Part shown: piece after piece, positions 37,228 through 45,514 of the stretch
How the letters are laid out: the number at the start of each line of letters is the position of its first letter
Numbering within the stretch: position 1 is the first letter of the stretch
NCBI RefSeq assembly: GCF_025148445.1
Contig: NZ_CP102270.1
Span: 620,001 to 684,000, forward strand
Direction of reading: 5' to 3'
DNA length: 64,000 nt
From: Eshraghiella crossota
GTDB taxonomy: Bacteria > Bacillota > Clostridia > Lachnospirales > Lachnospiraceae
Made by a program: the position numbers and the translations under genes
The notes under the pieces: generated by a model
What the model was told of the DNA's origin: nothing
The model's database searches: none
The model's input: the letters and a program-made list of their open reading frames with translations, nothing else

Positions 37228-37324
37228 GGACAGGCTGGATAAGAATGCTTGCCAAATTAAAAGAAAATATAGACAAATGTTGCAGAGGAAATCAACAATT
37301 AAGTAATAAATGGGAGATGTATCA

Positions 37325-38110
37325 ATGCATTTGACGTTTAAGGAAACAAAGGATGAGGTATATGCGGCACAAAGAGTGTCAAAACATGTACCTCCACATT
37401 TACATAACGCATTGGAGATTGTGTGCGTAACGGAAGGAACACTTGAGATGGGAGTGGGGCAGGAATTATATCATATGGAAAAGGGTGATATCGGATTTGT
37501 CTTTTCTGATATTATTCATCATTATCAAGTGTTTTCAGAAAAAACGAGCCGGGCGGATTATATCTTGGTTCCGTCTTCTTTTGCAGGAGTATTTAAAGAT
37601 AAAATACAAGGATATGCTCCTAAATATCCGGTTATTCGTGCGGGGCAGATTGAACCAGATGTTTATAATGCAATTCAGGCGATTATCCAAATGGAAGAAA
37701 ACGAACCTATGATTGTTCAAGCTTATGTTCAAATTGTGCTGGCAAGATGTATAGGAAAAATGAAATTGGTGGAAAAAAGTTGCGTGGGGAGTGATGATTT
37801 GATATACAGAACAGTATCTTATGTGTCGGGAAATTTTAGGAAAAAATTTTCTCTAGAGGATATGGCGCATGATCTTGGAGTAAGTAAGTATGTCTTGTCA
37901 CGAGTATTTTCTAAAACATTTCATCGTAATTTCAATCAGTATCTTAATGATGCCAGATTGAGCTATGCATGTACAAGGCTAGTGAATTCAGGAGATACAA
38001 TTCTTGATATCTGTTTGGATAGTGGCTTTGATAGCCAGAGAACATTTAATAGAGCGTTTAAGGAACGTTATAGAATTACTCCGAGCGAATATCGAAAATT
38101 AAAACGATAA
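37325..38110 (+). CDS. AraC family transcriptional regulator
   Basis: 261 residues from ATG 37325, which has GGGAG 8 nt upstream; ATG 37310 is possible but lacks one. The N-terminal cupin (HLHNALEIVCVTEGTLEMG) binds a ligand, and the C-terminal domain has two helix-turn-helix units (LEDMAHDLGVSKYVLSRVFS and LDICLDSGFDSQRTFNRAFK). It is beside the galactose operon and may respond to another sugar. No target is apparent. Confidence 0.86.
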   Translation: MHLTFKETKDEVYAAQRVSKHVPPHLHNALEIVCVTEGTLEMGVGQELYHMEKGDIGFVFSDIIHHYQVFSEKTSRADYILVPSSFAGVFKDKIQGYAPKYPVIRAGQIEPDVYNAIQAIIQMEENEPMIVQAYVQIVLARCIGKMKLVEKSCVGSDDLIYRTVSYVSGNFRKKFSLEDMAHDLGVSKYVLSRVFSKTFHRNFNQYLNDARLSYACTRLVNSGDTILDICLDSGFDSQRTFNRAFKERYRITPSEYRKLKR

Positions 38111-38246
38111 GCAGGTTAAGGACAGTCGTTTGTTTATAGTCCGGAAGAATACAGAGCCAGATAGGTAGGATATCTGATATGTTTGCGGGATGATATGAAG
38201 AAATAATCAGTCATTTACGGACAGAAGTTAAAAATTGAATTTATTT

Positions 38247-38462
38247 CTAGGATGTTTTGATAGAACCATGTCCTAGCATTTCTTGGATATATCGAATATC
38301 AACATCTGCATCTAATAAGGAACTGGCAAATGTATGACGGAACATATGAGGTGTAATATGCTGTTCGATAGAAGCAGGAGAAGTGTGCTTGATAAGTGTT
38401 CTCCGTACTGTTTGATCTGATAAAGGAGAGCCGGACGGATACTTAGTAGTAAGACTTCCCAT
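38247..38462 (-). pseudogene. Tyrosine recombinase remnant
   Basis: About 72 codons of the C-terminal catalytic domain remain: ITPHMFRHTFASSLLDAD with the HxxR box, and IQEMLGHGSIKTS with the second His/Gly. The stop comes before the nucleophilic Tyr, and an in-frame stop lies just upstream of the start, so both ends are lost. It is XerC/D-like and not close to the two recombinases at 41825 and 51170. It directly abuts the right-end repeat of an older island. Confidence 0.7.
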
Positions 38463-38524
38463 TTTACTACTATTTCTACTACTAACAGGTAGTCACAACT
38501 TGCTCAATTATGCTATAATTTGCT
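38463..38524. repeat. Island right-end repeat, copy 1
   Basis: This ~60-bp stretch (TTTTACTACTATTTCTACTA and onward to GCTCAATTATGCT) is closely similar to 44409-44470 at the right end of island 1. It has several ACTAC/GTAGT repeats, as expected for recombinase arm sites. It implies a now mostly lost third island to the left. Confidence 0.65.
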
Positions 38525-38611
38525 TAGTTGACAAGCAAACTAAAGAAGAAACAAGTCGGCAAAATGCCCCAAAACACGGCATTTCTCGGCTTTTTATGAT
38601 AGGAGAAATTT

Positions 38612-38656
38612 ATGATTAGAGTTTTATTCATCTGCCACGGCACTCCAGTTTTATGA
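38612..38656 (+). other. Left attachment site in the 5' end of a phosphatase gene copy
   Basis: A Shine-Dalgarno (AGGAG) and ATG open a truncated copy of the LMW phosphatase gene (MIRVLFICHG), cut at the 13-bp core ATCTGCCACGGCA (38630-38642). After the core the reading frame runs into island DNA and stops at 38656. It is the original chromosomal half, or an older island's half, of the target gene. Confidence 0.75.
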
Positions 38657-38826
38657 TAATGCATACCTTCGCAGACTGGGGCAGAGTACGGCATAATATG
38701 TCGAAAAGCCTTGGAATTACTACGGTTTAGACTACTAAGGCTCATGGCTGGAAGTGGGATAAAGGCAAAGAAACAGCCACTACTCGTTAGTAGTAATATA
38801 CTACGAAAGGTGGTTGCTTTATTTTA

Positions 38827-38861
38827 TGTAATACAAAAAATGCTTGACATTTTGTATTACA
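38827..38861. promoter_or_regulatory. Inverted-repeat operator overlapping the RM promoter
   Basis: TGTAATACAAAA and TTTTGTATTACA are perfect 12-bp arms around 11 bp, centred on the -35 box of the promoter at 38844. It is the likely binding site of the ribbon-helix-helix protein made from the first gene (autoregulation). Confidence 0.7.
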
Positions 38862-38872
38862 AAAAGTAGAAT
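38844..38872 (+). promoter_or_regulatory. Promoter of the RM regulator gene
   Basis: TTGACA and TAGAAT are spaced by 17 bp. The right operator arm sits between them. The gene starts 25 bp downstream. Confidence 0.75.
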
Positions 38873-38897
38873 TGTTTTAGGTGGAAGGAGTAATGCT

Positions 38898-39083
38898 ATG
38901 AAGAAGATGGGAAGACCTAAGGGTGATAATAACAAAGATTATATATGCACAATTCGTATGGATGAGCGTACGATGAAGAGACTAGAGGCTTATTGTAGAT
39001 TCCTAAAAAAGGCAAAGTCAGAAGTGATTAGAGATGCAATAAATATGATAGTAGATGAGGCAGAAGATAGAGATGATAATTAA
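38898..39083 (+). CDS. Ribbon-helix-helix regulator of the RM system
   Basis: 61 residues from ATG 38898 (GGAAGGAG upstream). It begins MKKMGRPKGDNNKDYICTIRMD (MGRPKGDNNKDYICTIRMD is the key), with the RHH beta strand followed by ERTMKRLEAYCRFLKKAKSE and a second helix. MGRPK starts are common in small RHH repressors. It precedes the methyltransferase gene by 130 bp and probably binds the inverted repeat over its own promoter, the job done by C proteins in other RM systems. Confidence 0.75.
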   Translation: MKKMGRPKGDNNKDYICTIRMDERTMKRLEAYCRFLKKAKSEVIRDAINMIVDEAEDRDDN

Positions 39084-39213
39084 AATAGTAGAAATGAGTC
39101 CTGTTTTTAGGACTAATGCTGTGATGATTTTTATAGAGAAGAGCCAGATACAAGTTGATTGTTTGGAATGTTAGAGCTATTATTGGATAACTGAAAATAC
39201 AAGGAGGAATATT

Positions 39214-40500
39214 ATGGCTAAAACTTATAACGCAATAAGTTTATTTTCGTCTTCTGGAATTGGTGATTTGGGTTTGCATGCGAATGGAATTAATACGGTA
39301 ACAGCGTGTGAAATCATTGAAGAAAGAATGGCTCTTTTTAAGAATAATAATCCTAACACAAAATGTTTTTGTGGAGATATATGGAAATTAGAAAAAGATA
39401 TAATCGACGATTATAATGAACGTTTTTCGGAGAATCCATTTCTTATTCTTGCAACACCACCATGTCAAGGCATGTCACCAAATGGCATGGGTAAAATGTT
39501 AAGTGATTATAGAAAAGGACTACGACCTAAATATGATGAGCGTAATCGATTGATTATTCCAGCAATTCATATAATAAAGGCATTACAGCCAAAATGGATA
39601 ATATTTGAAAATGTAGCAAATATGGAAAATACATTAATATATGATGAGAATGATGAACTGATAAATATAATAGATTATGTTCGTCGTGAATTAGGAAAAG
39701 ATTATGTAGGAGGACCACAGGTAATAGACTGTGCAGATTATGGCGTACCAGAACACAGGGTACGATTGCTAACTATTTTTTCGAAAAGTGAAAAAGCGCG
39801 CCAGTATTATGAAAAAAACAGAAGTTTTCTTCCAGAAAAAACACATTCACAAGAACGAACATTATTTTTAAAGAAATGGGTTACATTGAGAGATGTGATT
39901 AGTGGACTACCAGTGTTAAGAGCAGAGAAGGGGCAAAATATTGACAAGAAAAATTCACTGCATAAAGTGCCTGTTTTGGATGAGAAAAAATTATGGTGGC
40001 TGGACAATACACCAGAGGGTAATACAGCATTTAATAATCAATGTGTTAATCCGAAATGTGGATATCAGGGTAACAAACTTCATGGAGCAAAGCATAATGA
40101 AGAAGGAATAAATAAGTATAATGAAGACACTCCATTATATTGCGAAAAATGCGGAAGCCTTCTTCCACGTCCATACGTCGAAGAGAAGGGAACAGAAGAG
40201 AAGCGAATTATGAAAGGTTTTACAAGTGCATATAAGCGAATGACTTGGGATGAGCCGGCAAGTACTTTGACTCAGAACTTCCAATATGCATGCTCAGATA
40301 ATAAAGTTCATCCTTCGCAAACAAGGGTGTTATCTCTTTGGGAGGGACTGATAATACAGACAATATCTGCATATCCATATTCTTTTGTTATAAATGGAAA
40401 GCAGGTTAAGGATGGTTTAATTAGAGATACCATCGGAGAAAGTGTTCCGCCCAAAATTATTGATGTGGTATGTAAAAAGATATTTGAAATTGAAGTGTAA
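39214..40500 (+). CDS. DNA (cytosine-5) methyltransferase, type II
   Basis: 428 residues. C5-methylase motifs: I in LFSSSGIGDLGLHA (SAM binding), IV with the catalytic Cys in ATPPCQGMSPNG, VI in FENVANMENT, VIII in DYGVPEHRVRLLTIF, and a C-terminal motif X region. A zinc-ribbon-like insert, CVNPKCGYQGN and CEKCGSLLPRP (four cysteines), lies in the variable target-recognition region. It methylates the recognition site and shields the host from the restriction enzyme encoded convergently. GGAGGA precedes the ATG. Confidence 0.92.
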   Translation: MAKTYNAISLFSSSGIGDLGLHANGINTVTACEIIEERMALFKNNNPNTKCFCGDIWKLEKDIIDDYNERFSENPFLILATPPCQGMSPNGMGKMLSDYRKGLRPKYDERNRLIIPAIHIIKALQPKWIIFENVANMENTLIYDENDELINIIDYVRRELGKDYVGGPQVIDCADYGVPEHRVRLLTIFSKSEKARQYYEKNRSFLPEKTHSQERTLFLKKWVTLRDVISGLPVLRAEKGQNIDKKNSLHKVPVLDEKKLWWLDNTPEGNTAFNNQCVNPKCGYQGNKLHGAKHNEEGINKYNEDTPLYCEKCGSLLPRPYVEEKGTEEKRIMKGFTSAYKRMTWDEPASTLTQNFQYACSDNKVHPSQTRVLSLWEGLIIQTISAYPYSFVINGKQVKDGLIRDTIGESVPPKIIDVVCKKIFEIEV

Positions 40501-40506
40501 TTCAAC

Positions 40507-40549
40507 TTGTAAGTGCCCTAACAAGTACTTTTAACTAGGGCACTTACAA
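40507..40549. terminator. Bidirectional terminator between methylase and restriction gene
   Basis: A perfect 14-bp inverted repeat (TTGTAAGTGCCCTA with TAGGGCACTTACAA) separates two convergent genes. The T tract is weak on both sides. Confidence 0.65.
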
Positions 40550-40561
40550 CTGAATTATAAA

Positions 40562-41332
40562 TTATACACGATAACCTATCCATTTGCTTTTGGACAATGC
40601 AGATATGTATTTTTCGTCATTTATTACAGCAATCCAACCTGCACACATTTTTGAAATTCCACCACTATTCATAATTGATACACTAGTAGTTCTCCCGCCG
40701 CCTTCTTTAGGCTGGACGATATTTCCCCAATCGTCAATGGTTAAATCATTTCGGTAAAAGGCTGCTACAATTGTTGGGACTTCCTTTATGAAATCCCAAA
40801 ATATACCAATTAAGTTGTTTGTTTCGCGATGATGAGCTTTCCAGTCAAATGAATTTACTAAATCAATTCGTTGTTCGCCAATTAAAGGCTTGGGAACATG
40901 ACTTGCAGGGGGAGTGCTTCCACAAGTTGCTTTAACTTCGACACCACCATAAAGATATGGGCTAAATAGTGATTTATCACGAGGATATTTTTTACCATTT
41001 GATATAGTGTAAAGCGTTTCGAAATATTTTTTGCGTTCGGGTGTATTAACTAATAATAAATCTGGATATCCATCTTGATGGAGATTTGAATGTAAATTTC
41101 CTTGAGAGAAACGTTGCAGACTTTTGCCAAGATATTCTCCGACAATGCCGCTCAAGTTTCGCATGCCCATAGTTTCGAATATATTTATATCGAAAGCTTT
41201 GGTTTGTTCGTCAAGAGCGCGCAGGGCTTCGTTTGCAAAATTCATTGCATCAACTACTTGTCGGTTTGTTAAAATAAGTTCATTATTTACATATACGCGT
41301 TCGGTATCTCTGATTATGTATTCATATGCCAT
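40562..41332 (-). CDS. Probable type II restriction endonuclease (PD-(D/E)XK)
   Basis: 256 residues. The nuclease core is in HQDGYPDLLLVN and, after a loop, GGVEVKAT: the P-D...(D/E)-x-K pattern of type II enzymes. The gene converges on the C5 methyltransferase gene, the common RM arrangement, and the target sequence is unknown. The Shine-Dalgarno is AGGAG. It is not recognisably similar to a named enzyme. Confidence 0.8.
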   Translation of the reverse strand: MAYEYIIRDTERVYVNNELILTNRQVVDAMNFANEALRALDEQTKAFDINIFETMGMRNLSGIVGEYLGKSLQRFSQGNLHSNLHQDGYPDLLLVNTPERKKYFETLYTISNGKKYPRDKSLFSPYLYGGVEVKATCGSTPPASHVPKPLIGEQRIDLVNSFDWKAHHRETNNLIGIFWDFIKEVPTIVAAFYRNDLTIDDWGNIVQPKEGGGRTTSVSIMNSGGISKMCAGWIAVINDEKYISALSKSKWIGYRV

Positions 41333-41348
41333 GATCTATTCTCCTTAG

Positions 41349-41824
41349 TTTATTATTTTGTGTTACAAAGTTTTTTGAAAAATGCTCACATAAATAATTA
41401 TATCAGACAAATATGGATTTTAACATAAAAAATATTTCTTAATTGAAGTAATCTAGGAAAAAGAATGAGCATGTTTGGAAAATGTATTATATAGTTGTAT
41501 CTGTGAGGGGGTATCCAAATCTCTACAATATTTTTGCAAGAAGACCGATGGTCCCCTTCGTGTGAATTTTCGCAGAATTAAACAGGGGGGATACCCACCA
41601 AGGTTGGTTTATGTGAAAATATCCGCTGAATATCATCGCTAAAGCCGATTTTGTTTTGCCGGATAGTACCGAAATACGCAGAAATATAATCCGAATTGTA
41701 TTGCTATTCTGTGCCATCAGAGTGATATATGTACTACCGAATAAATAAAGGCGGGTACATATTATGAAGAATGAAATAAGATTTACATTGGAATCGAAGC
41801 AGAGGCCGAAACTGGCACAGGAGA
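41349..41824. other. Intergenic stretch upstream of the recombinase
   Basis: No convincing gene. A short ORF at 41764 (MKNEIRFTLESKQRPKLAQE) is out of frame with the recombinase. The arm-binding N-terminal domain of the recombinase is absent here. Minus-strand open frames show no start signal. Confidence 0.5.
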
Positions 41825-42907
41825 TTGGAAAAACAGGTAAACACGGATTTGGATTTGCTTGTAAATATCGTGGACGGACATATGACAGTCTGTGAACTTG
41901 TAGACCGATATTTGAAAACAAAGACCGGAGTAAGGCAAAGCACAAAACAGGGATATGTTACAGTGCAGAGACTGCTTGCGAAGGAAGCATTTGGCAAAAA
42001 GACGATACGAAGTGTGAAAACTTCGGATGCAAAGCTGTTTCCTATCAAACTGCAACAGGAAGATGGAAAGAGCTACAGTTCTATTCATACCATCAGGGGA
42101 GTGTTGCACCCAGCCTTTCAGATGGCGGTGGATGATGACATTCTGGTAAAAAACACATTTGGATTTCAGCTTGCCGGGGTATTGGTAAATGATTCGGTCA
42201 CAAGAGAGGCGATTTCCAAAGACCAGATGAGAAAGTTCTTAAAGTTTGTGCATGACGATGTGGTGTACTGTAAATATTATGAAGTAGTGTACATACTCTT
42301 TCATACAGGAATGCGAATATCGGAATTCTGCAGTCTGACACTGAAAGATATTGATCTTGAGAATAGAACCGTGAATATTGACCACCAGTTGCAGAGAACA
42401 TCGGATATGTGGTATATTATAGAAACCACAAAGACGGATGCAGGAACAAGAGTGTTGCCGATTACAGAGGATGTGGCACAAATGTTTCAGGTGATCATTG
42501 AGGACAGAAATGCACCGAAAGTGGAGAAGTCCATAGATGGATATAGTGGATTCCTATTTTACGATGATAATGGAATGCCACTTGTGGCAATGCACTGGCA
42601 GCACCGATTCAACCATATGGTTGGCAGATACAATGATATCTACCGGGTGCAGATGCCAAACATCACGCCTCATGTATGCAGACACACCTATTGTTCGAAT
42701 ATGGCAAAATCGGGAATGAATCCAAAGACGCTGCAGTACCTCATGGGGCATTCGGATATATCAGTCACAATGAATGTGTACACGCATATCGGATTCGATG
42801 ATGCAGAGGAAAAATTGAAACGGATGGAAGAGTTTAGGAAAGCACAGGCGGAGGTTGAGCAGAAAAACGAGAAACCGATGTCACAGAAGATGTTCAAGGT
42901 AGTTTAA
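41825..42907 (+). CDS. Tyrosine recombinase of island 1 (Tn916 Int-like, N-terminus lost)
   Basis: 360 residues from TTG 41825, or about 341 from ATG 41882; the start is uncertain. The core-binding domain begins at about residue 20 (MTVCELVDRYLKTKTG) and the catalytic domain has GMRISEFCSL (Arg), HVCRHTYCSNMAK, LMGHSDISVTMNVYTH with the Tyr. Full-length Tn916 Int (405 aa) has an extra N-terminal arm-binding domain, which is missing here. It is about three-quarters identical to the recombinase at 51170. It would recombine the core ATCTGCCACGGCA sites. Confidence 0.85.
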   Translation: MEKQVNTDLDLLVNIVDGHMTVCELVDRYLKTKTGVRQSTKQGYVTVQRLLAKEAFGKKTIRSVKTSDAKLFPIKLQQEDGKSYSSIHTIRGVLHPAFQMAVDDDILVKNTFGFQLAGVLVNDSVTREAISKDQMRKFLKFVHDDVVYCKYYEVVYILFHTGMRISEFCSLTLKDIDLENRTVNIDHQLQRTSDMWYIIETTKTDAGTRVLPITEDVAQMFQVIIEDRNAPKVEKSIDGYSGFLFYDDNGMPLVAMHWQHRFNHMVGRYNDIYRVQMPNITPHVCRHTYCSNMAKSGMNPKTLQYLMGHSDISVTMNVYTHIGFDDAEEKLKRMEEFRKAQAEVEQKNEKPMSQKMFKVV

Positions 42908-42921
42908 TACACGAGAAGTGG

Positions 42922-42957
42922 AACACTCCAGATTTTGATTGCTGGAGTGTTATTTTT
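42922..42957 (+). terminator. Intrinsic terminator after recombinase
   Basis: AACACTCCAG pairs with CTGGAGTGTT (10 bp) and is followed by ATTTTT. Confidence 0.75.
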
Positions 42958-43023
42958 GTTGTTGAGAAATTGTATATATGGTATGATTACATAGAATTAT
43001 TTTGATAAAGTGAAGGTGATTAA

Positions 43024-43731
43024 ATGGAAAAATTTAACATTTACTGTGATGAATCATGTCATTTAGAACATGATAAAGAAAAGGTAATGGTTATAGGCGG
43101 AATAAAATGCCCTAAGTCACGAAGAAAAATAATAATAGATGAAATATATACCATTAAAGAAGAATTTAATATTCCTAAAATGGCAGAAATTAAATGGAAT
43201 AAGGTTTCAAACTGCAATTTGGAATATTTCAAAAAAATAGTAGATTTGTTTTTGGATACACCAGATCTTCAATTTAGAGCTGTGGTTGTAGATAAGACAA
43301 AATTGTATCACGAGCAATTTGGACAAACACATAATGAGTTTTATTATAAAATGTACTATTATTGTTTGATTCGTTTGGTGGATACACAGGCAGAAAATTA
43401 TATATATATAGACAAGAAAGATACGAAGGGTACTAATAAAATAAGAAAATTAAAAGAAATTATTAGTCGAAAAAATCATGATTTTGATCAAAGTAAAATT
43501 GCTAGAATGCAATGTGTGAATTCTGCTGAACTGCCTATTTTACAATTGGCTGATTTATTAATAGGTGCAGTAGGATATCATAATAGGGAAATAGTTAACC
43601 CGAGTGGGGCAAAGTTGGAACTTGTAAGATATATTCAGAGCAGAACTAATTATTCTTTAGAAAGATCAACTTATCCGTCAGAGCAGAAATTTAATTTATT
43701 TTTTATTAATTTACAAGGGGAGGCTATGTAA
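43024..43731 (+). CDS. DUF3800 domain protein
   Basis: 235 residues. The N-terminal FNIYCDESCHLEHDKEKVMV and the later ENYIYIDKKDTKGTNKIRK and SAELPILQLADLLIGAVGYH place it in DUF3800, predicted to have an RNase H-like fold with acidic residues (Asp9, later Asp and Glu) as a possible metal site. The function is unknown; family members often sit in defence or mobile regions. It is 2 bp upstream of the next gene, so the two form a pair. Confidence 0.85.
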   Translation: MEKFNIYCDESCHLEHDKEKVMVIGGIKCPKSRRKIIIDEIYTIKEEFNIPKMAEIKWNKVSNCNLEYFKKIVDLFLDTPDLQFRAVVVDKTKLYHEQFGQTHNEFYYKMYYYCLIRLVDTQAENYIYIDKKDTKGTNKIRKLKEIISRKNHDFDQSKIARMQCVNSAELPILQLADLLIGAVGYHNREIVNPSGAKLELVRYIQSRTNYSLERSTYPSEQKFNLFFINLQGEAM

Positions 43732-43732
43732 A

Positions 43733-44278
43733 ATGCAATGTACGAAAGATGCATTAAAAGAATGTCTTCCTGAGATAATTGAATGCGAAAATCTTGTCGA
43801 GTGGAATAGTTATTTGAATAAGTTGTATATAGAAGTGTTTAAGCCTCAGTTTTTAGAAAATGTTCCGATATTTAAAGGGGGGAGAGTACTAAGCAGACGA
43901 GAGCCTATGGATGGAGAATGGGAACATGGATTTACGCATATGACTCATGTTGACCTACAGCATAACTCTACTGATCCAAATGATCGTATTCCAGATTTGC
44001 GTAGAAGCGAAAGACTTAATTGGGTTAAGAGAATAATTGAGAATTATGAATGTTCTATTGAAAATGATTGTGGGAAAATTTTATATTGGGAAGAAATGTA
44101 TAGAGGGCGAGTTAGATGTAATTTGCTTTTTAAAGATGAACGCTTTCTTATTGTACTTGAGAAAGCAAGGAATGTTTACTTTTTAATCACAAGTTTTTAT
44201 ATTGAAAAGGATTGGGAATTAAATAAGAGAATTAGAAAGTACGAAACCTATAAAAAACAGAAAACGCCATTGGCATAG
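43733..44278 (+). CDS. Unknown protein paired with DUF3800, possibly a small nuclease fold
   Basis: 181 residues, no membrane segment. It has HMTHVDLQHN, RIPDLRRSERLNWVKRIIEN and the strand-rich end CNLLFKDERFLIVLEKARNV then YFLITSFYI. This pattern recalls the phage/toxin barnase-EndoU-RelE type fold, an impression and not a firm assignment. It follows DUF3800 by 2 bp with GGGGAGG upstream. It may be a toxin or effector. Confidence 0.6.
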   Translation: MQCTKDALKECLPEIIECENLVEWNSYLNKLYIEVFKPQFLENVPIFKGGRVLSRREPMDGEWEHGFTHMTHVDLQHNSTDPNDRIPDLRRSERLNWVKRIIENYECSIENDCGKILYWEEMYRGRVRCNLLFKDERFLIVLEKARNVYFLITSFYIEKDWELNKRIRKYETYKKQKTPLA

Positions 44279-44408
44279 TTACCAAAGACGTTCCAGCACA
44301 TCCTTCTACAACTTGGTAGATGATTAATTAAACTATATCATTTATATGAAAAAAGTCAAGAGAAAGTTACAAATATACGTAAAAATTCTTAGTAGTAACT
44401 CTTTCCAT

Positions 44409-44470
44409 TTTACTACCATTTTTACTACTAACAGGTAGTAACAACTTGCTCAATTCTGCTCTGATTTGCC
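44409..44470. repeat. Island right-end repeat, copy 2
   Basis: Similar over ~60 bp to 38463-38524, with TTACTAC and GTAGTAA as inverted arms around TAACAG. It lies 90 bp left of the rebuilt gene start. Confidence 0.65.
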
Positions 44471-44559
44471 GCAATCTGTAATTTCAGAGCATATTACAAT
44501 AACCCCGGAAACCCTTGCGAAACAGGGCATTTCGGGGCAAAACAAGGAGAAACAAAACA

Positions 44560-44643
44560 ATGATAAAAGTACTTTTCATCTGCCACGGCAGGACTGTGAA
44601 AAGCCTTATAAATCAAGGAATAACGGGGCAAAATGGGGCATAG
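44560..44643 (+). other. Internal attachment site between islands 1 and 2
   Basis: A second truncated phosphatase start (MIKVLFICHGRTVKSLINQG and onward, 27 codons, stop at 44641) with the core at 44578-44590 and AAGGAG upstream. It ends island 1 and begins island 2. Confidence 0.75.
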
Positions 44644-44830
44644 TCTGGTAGTTAGAGCATTTGGGGACTACAGTAATACTACGAATGAGGGAATGAAAAA
44701 TAGGAAATGTGGATAATCGTTAAAATGTAAGGAACAATCGTTAAAAAGTAGCAGTAACATAACAGCTTTCAACTTTTGCAAAAACAATACAGGTGATTTA
44801 CCACTGCAATAAAGAAATGAGGTACTGAAC

Positions 44831-44998
44831 ATGGATAGTACAATTAAGGTCAGAGTAGTAAATGGGTTAAAGAGTAAATTATATGCACCGATGACTGAGG
44901 AGGAGATGCTAGCAAGATTGAAAAAGTCTAGAGAACAGGAAATCTTCAGGGACGCAGATCATGTAATTTCTGATATGAGGTCAAAGTATGGATTATAA
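44831..44998 (+). CDS. Small antitoxin-like protein, 55 aa
   Basis: It starts at ATG 44831 with GAGG upstream. The start MDSTIKVRVVNGLKSKLYAP is an RHH-like beta strand, and MLARLKKSREQEIFRDADHV then ISDMRSKYGL is the tail seen in RelB/DinJ-type antitoxins. No toxin gene follows. It may be an orphan regulator. Confidence 0.5.
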   Translation: MDSTIKVRVVNGLKSKLYAPMTEEEMLARLKKSREQEIFRDADHVISDMRSKYGL

Positions 44999-45127
44999 GA
45001 CTTTTCTATGAGACAGATGGATAAAGTGTATATTAACTGAGAAAAGATTAACAGGAAGTTGACTTATTTTGCTGTAGGAGTGATATATGTTATAGCCTTT
45101 GTAAAATCAGATTGGAGGATATGACAC

Positions 45128-45400
45128 ATGAAAAATTTACAGAATCAAAAGAATAATGAGGACATGGTTCCAATTCCTGAAAAGTATATGCTAACTATCC
45201 GAGAAGCTGCGTCATATTTTAATATAGGAATAAAGAATATGAGAAGACTGTGCGAAAGCAATGAAGGAGAGTTCAGCATTCGTTGGGGTAACAAATATCT
45301 TATTTGTAGACCAAGGCTTGAAGCATATCTGAATCAGTTGATGGTGAGAGAACAGAATCAAAATGATGTAGAGTTGGAAGAAAATCATGGTGTAAGTTAG
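45128..45400 (+). CDS. xis: Excisionase (Tn916 Xis-like)
   Basis: 90 residues. LTIREAASYFNIGIKNMRRL (helix-turn-helix of the winged MerR type) and FSIRWGNKYLICRPRLEAYL are the hallmarks of Tn916 Xis-like proteins. Xis bends DNA at the ends of the element and steers the tyrosine recombinase towards excision. Island 1 has no copy, so this one may act on both islands. A terminator overlaps its end. Confidence 0.85.
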   Translation: MKNLQNQKNNEDMVPIPEKYMLTIREAASYFNIGIKNMRRLCESNEGEFSIRWGNKYLICRPRLEAYLNQLMVREQNQNDVELEENHGVS

Positions 45401-45414
45401 AACCATGATTTTTT
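45383..45414 (+). terminator. Intrinsic terminator at the end of xis
   Basis: AATCATGG with CCATGATT around a 12-nt loop, followed by a short T tract. It begins in the last codons of xis. Confidence 0.65.
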
Positions 45415-45514
45415 GGGGAATGTATCCTTAAGTATAAAGGAGTGTAATTGAAACAAATTAAATCTGAATTCGAATATATTGTAATAGAAAAAATCAGAAA
45501 TTGAACTACAACAG

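Larger units (their letters stand above)
38643..44590 (+). mobile_element. Genomic island 1, about 5.9 kb
   Basis: Bounded by the core ATCTGCCACGGCA at 38630 and 44578. Cargo: ribbon-helix-helix regulator, C5 methyltransferase, PD-(D/E)XK restriction enzyme, tyrosine recombinase and the DUF3800 pair. The right end carries a leader, RBS and first 11 codons of the phosphatase gene, so integration rebuilds the target start. Confidence 0.75.

Noticed and set aside
38524-38745. Minus-strand 73-aa frame over the first att site
   Set aside because: No RBS or family, and it overlaps the conserved att region.
38463-38815. CRISPR array from the repeated ACTAC motifs
   Set aside because: The repeats are too short and irregular, with no spacers of constant length and no cas genes.
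41523-41945. Minus-strand frame of 140 aa upstream of and over the start of the recombinase
   Set aside because: It overlaps the recombinase, has no Shine-Dalgarno, and the composition is not protein-like.
44466-44651. 61-aa frame across the internal att site
   Set aside because: It is in another frame from the conserved phosphatase start at 44560 and has no RBS.
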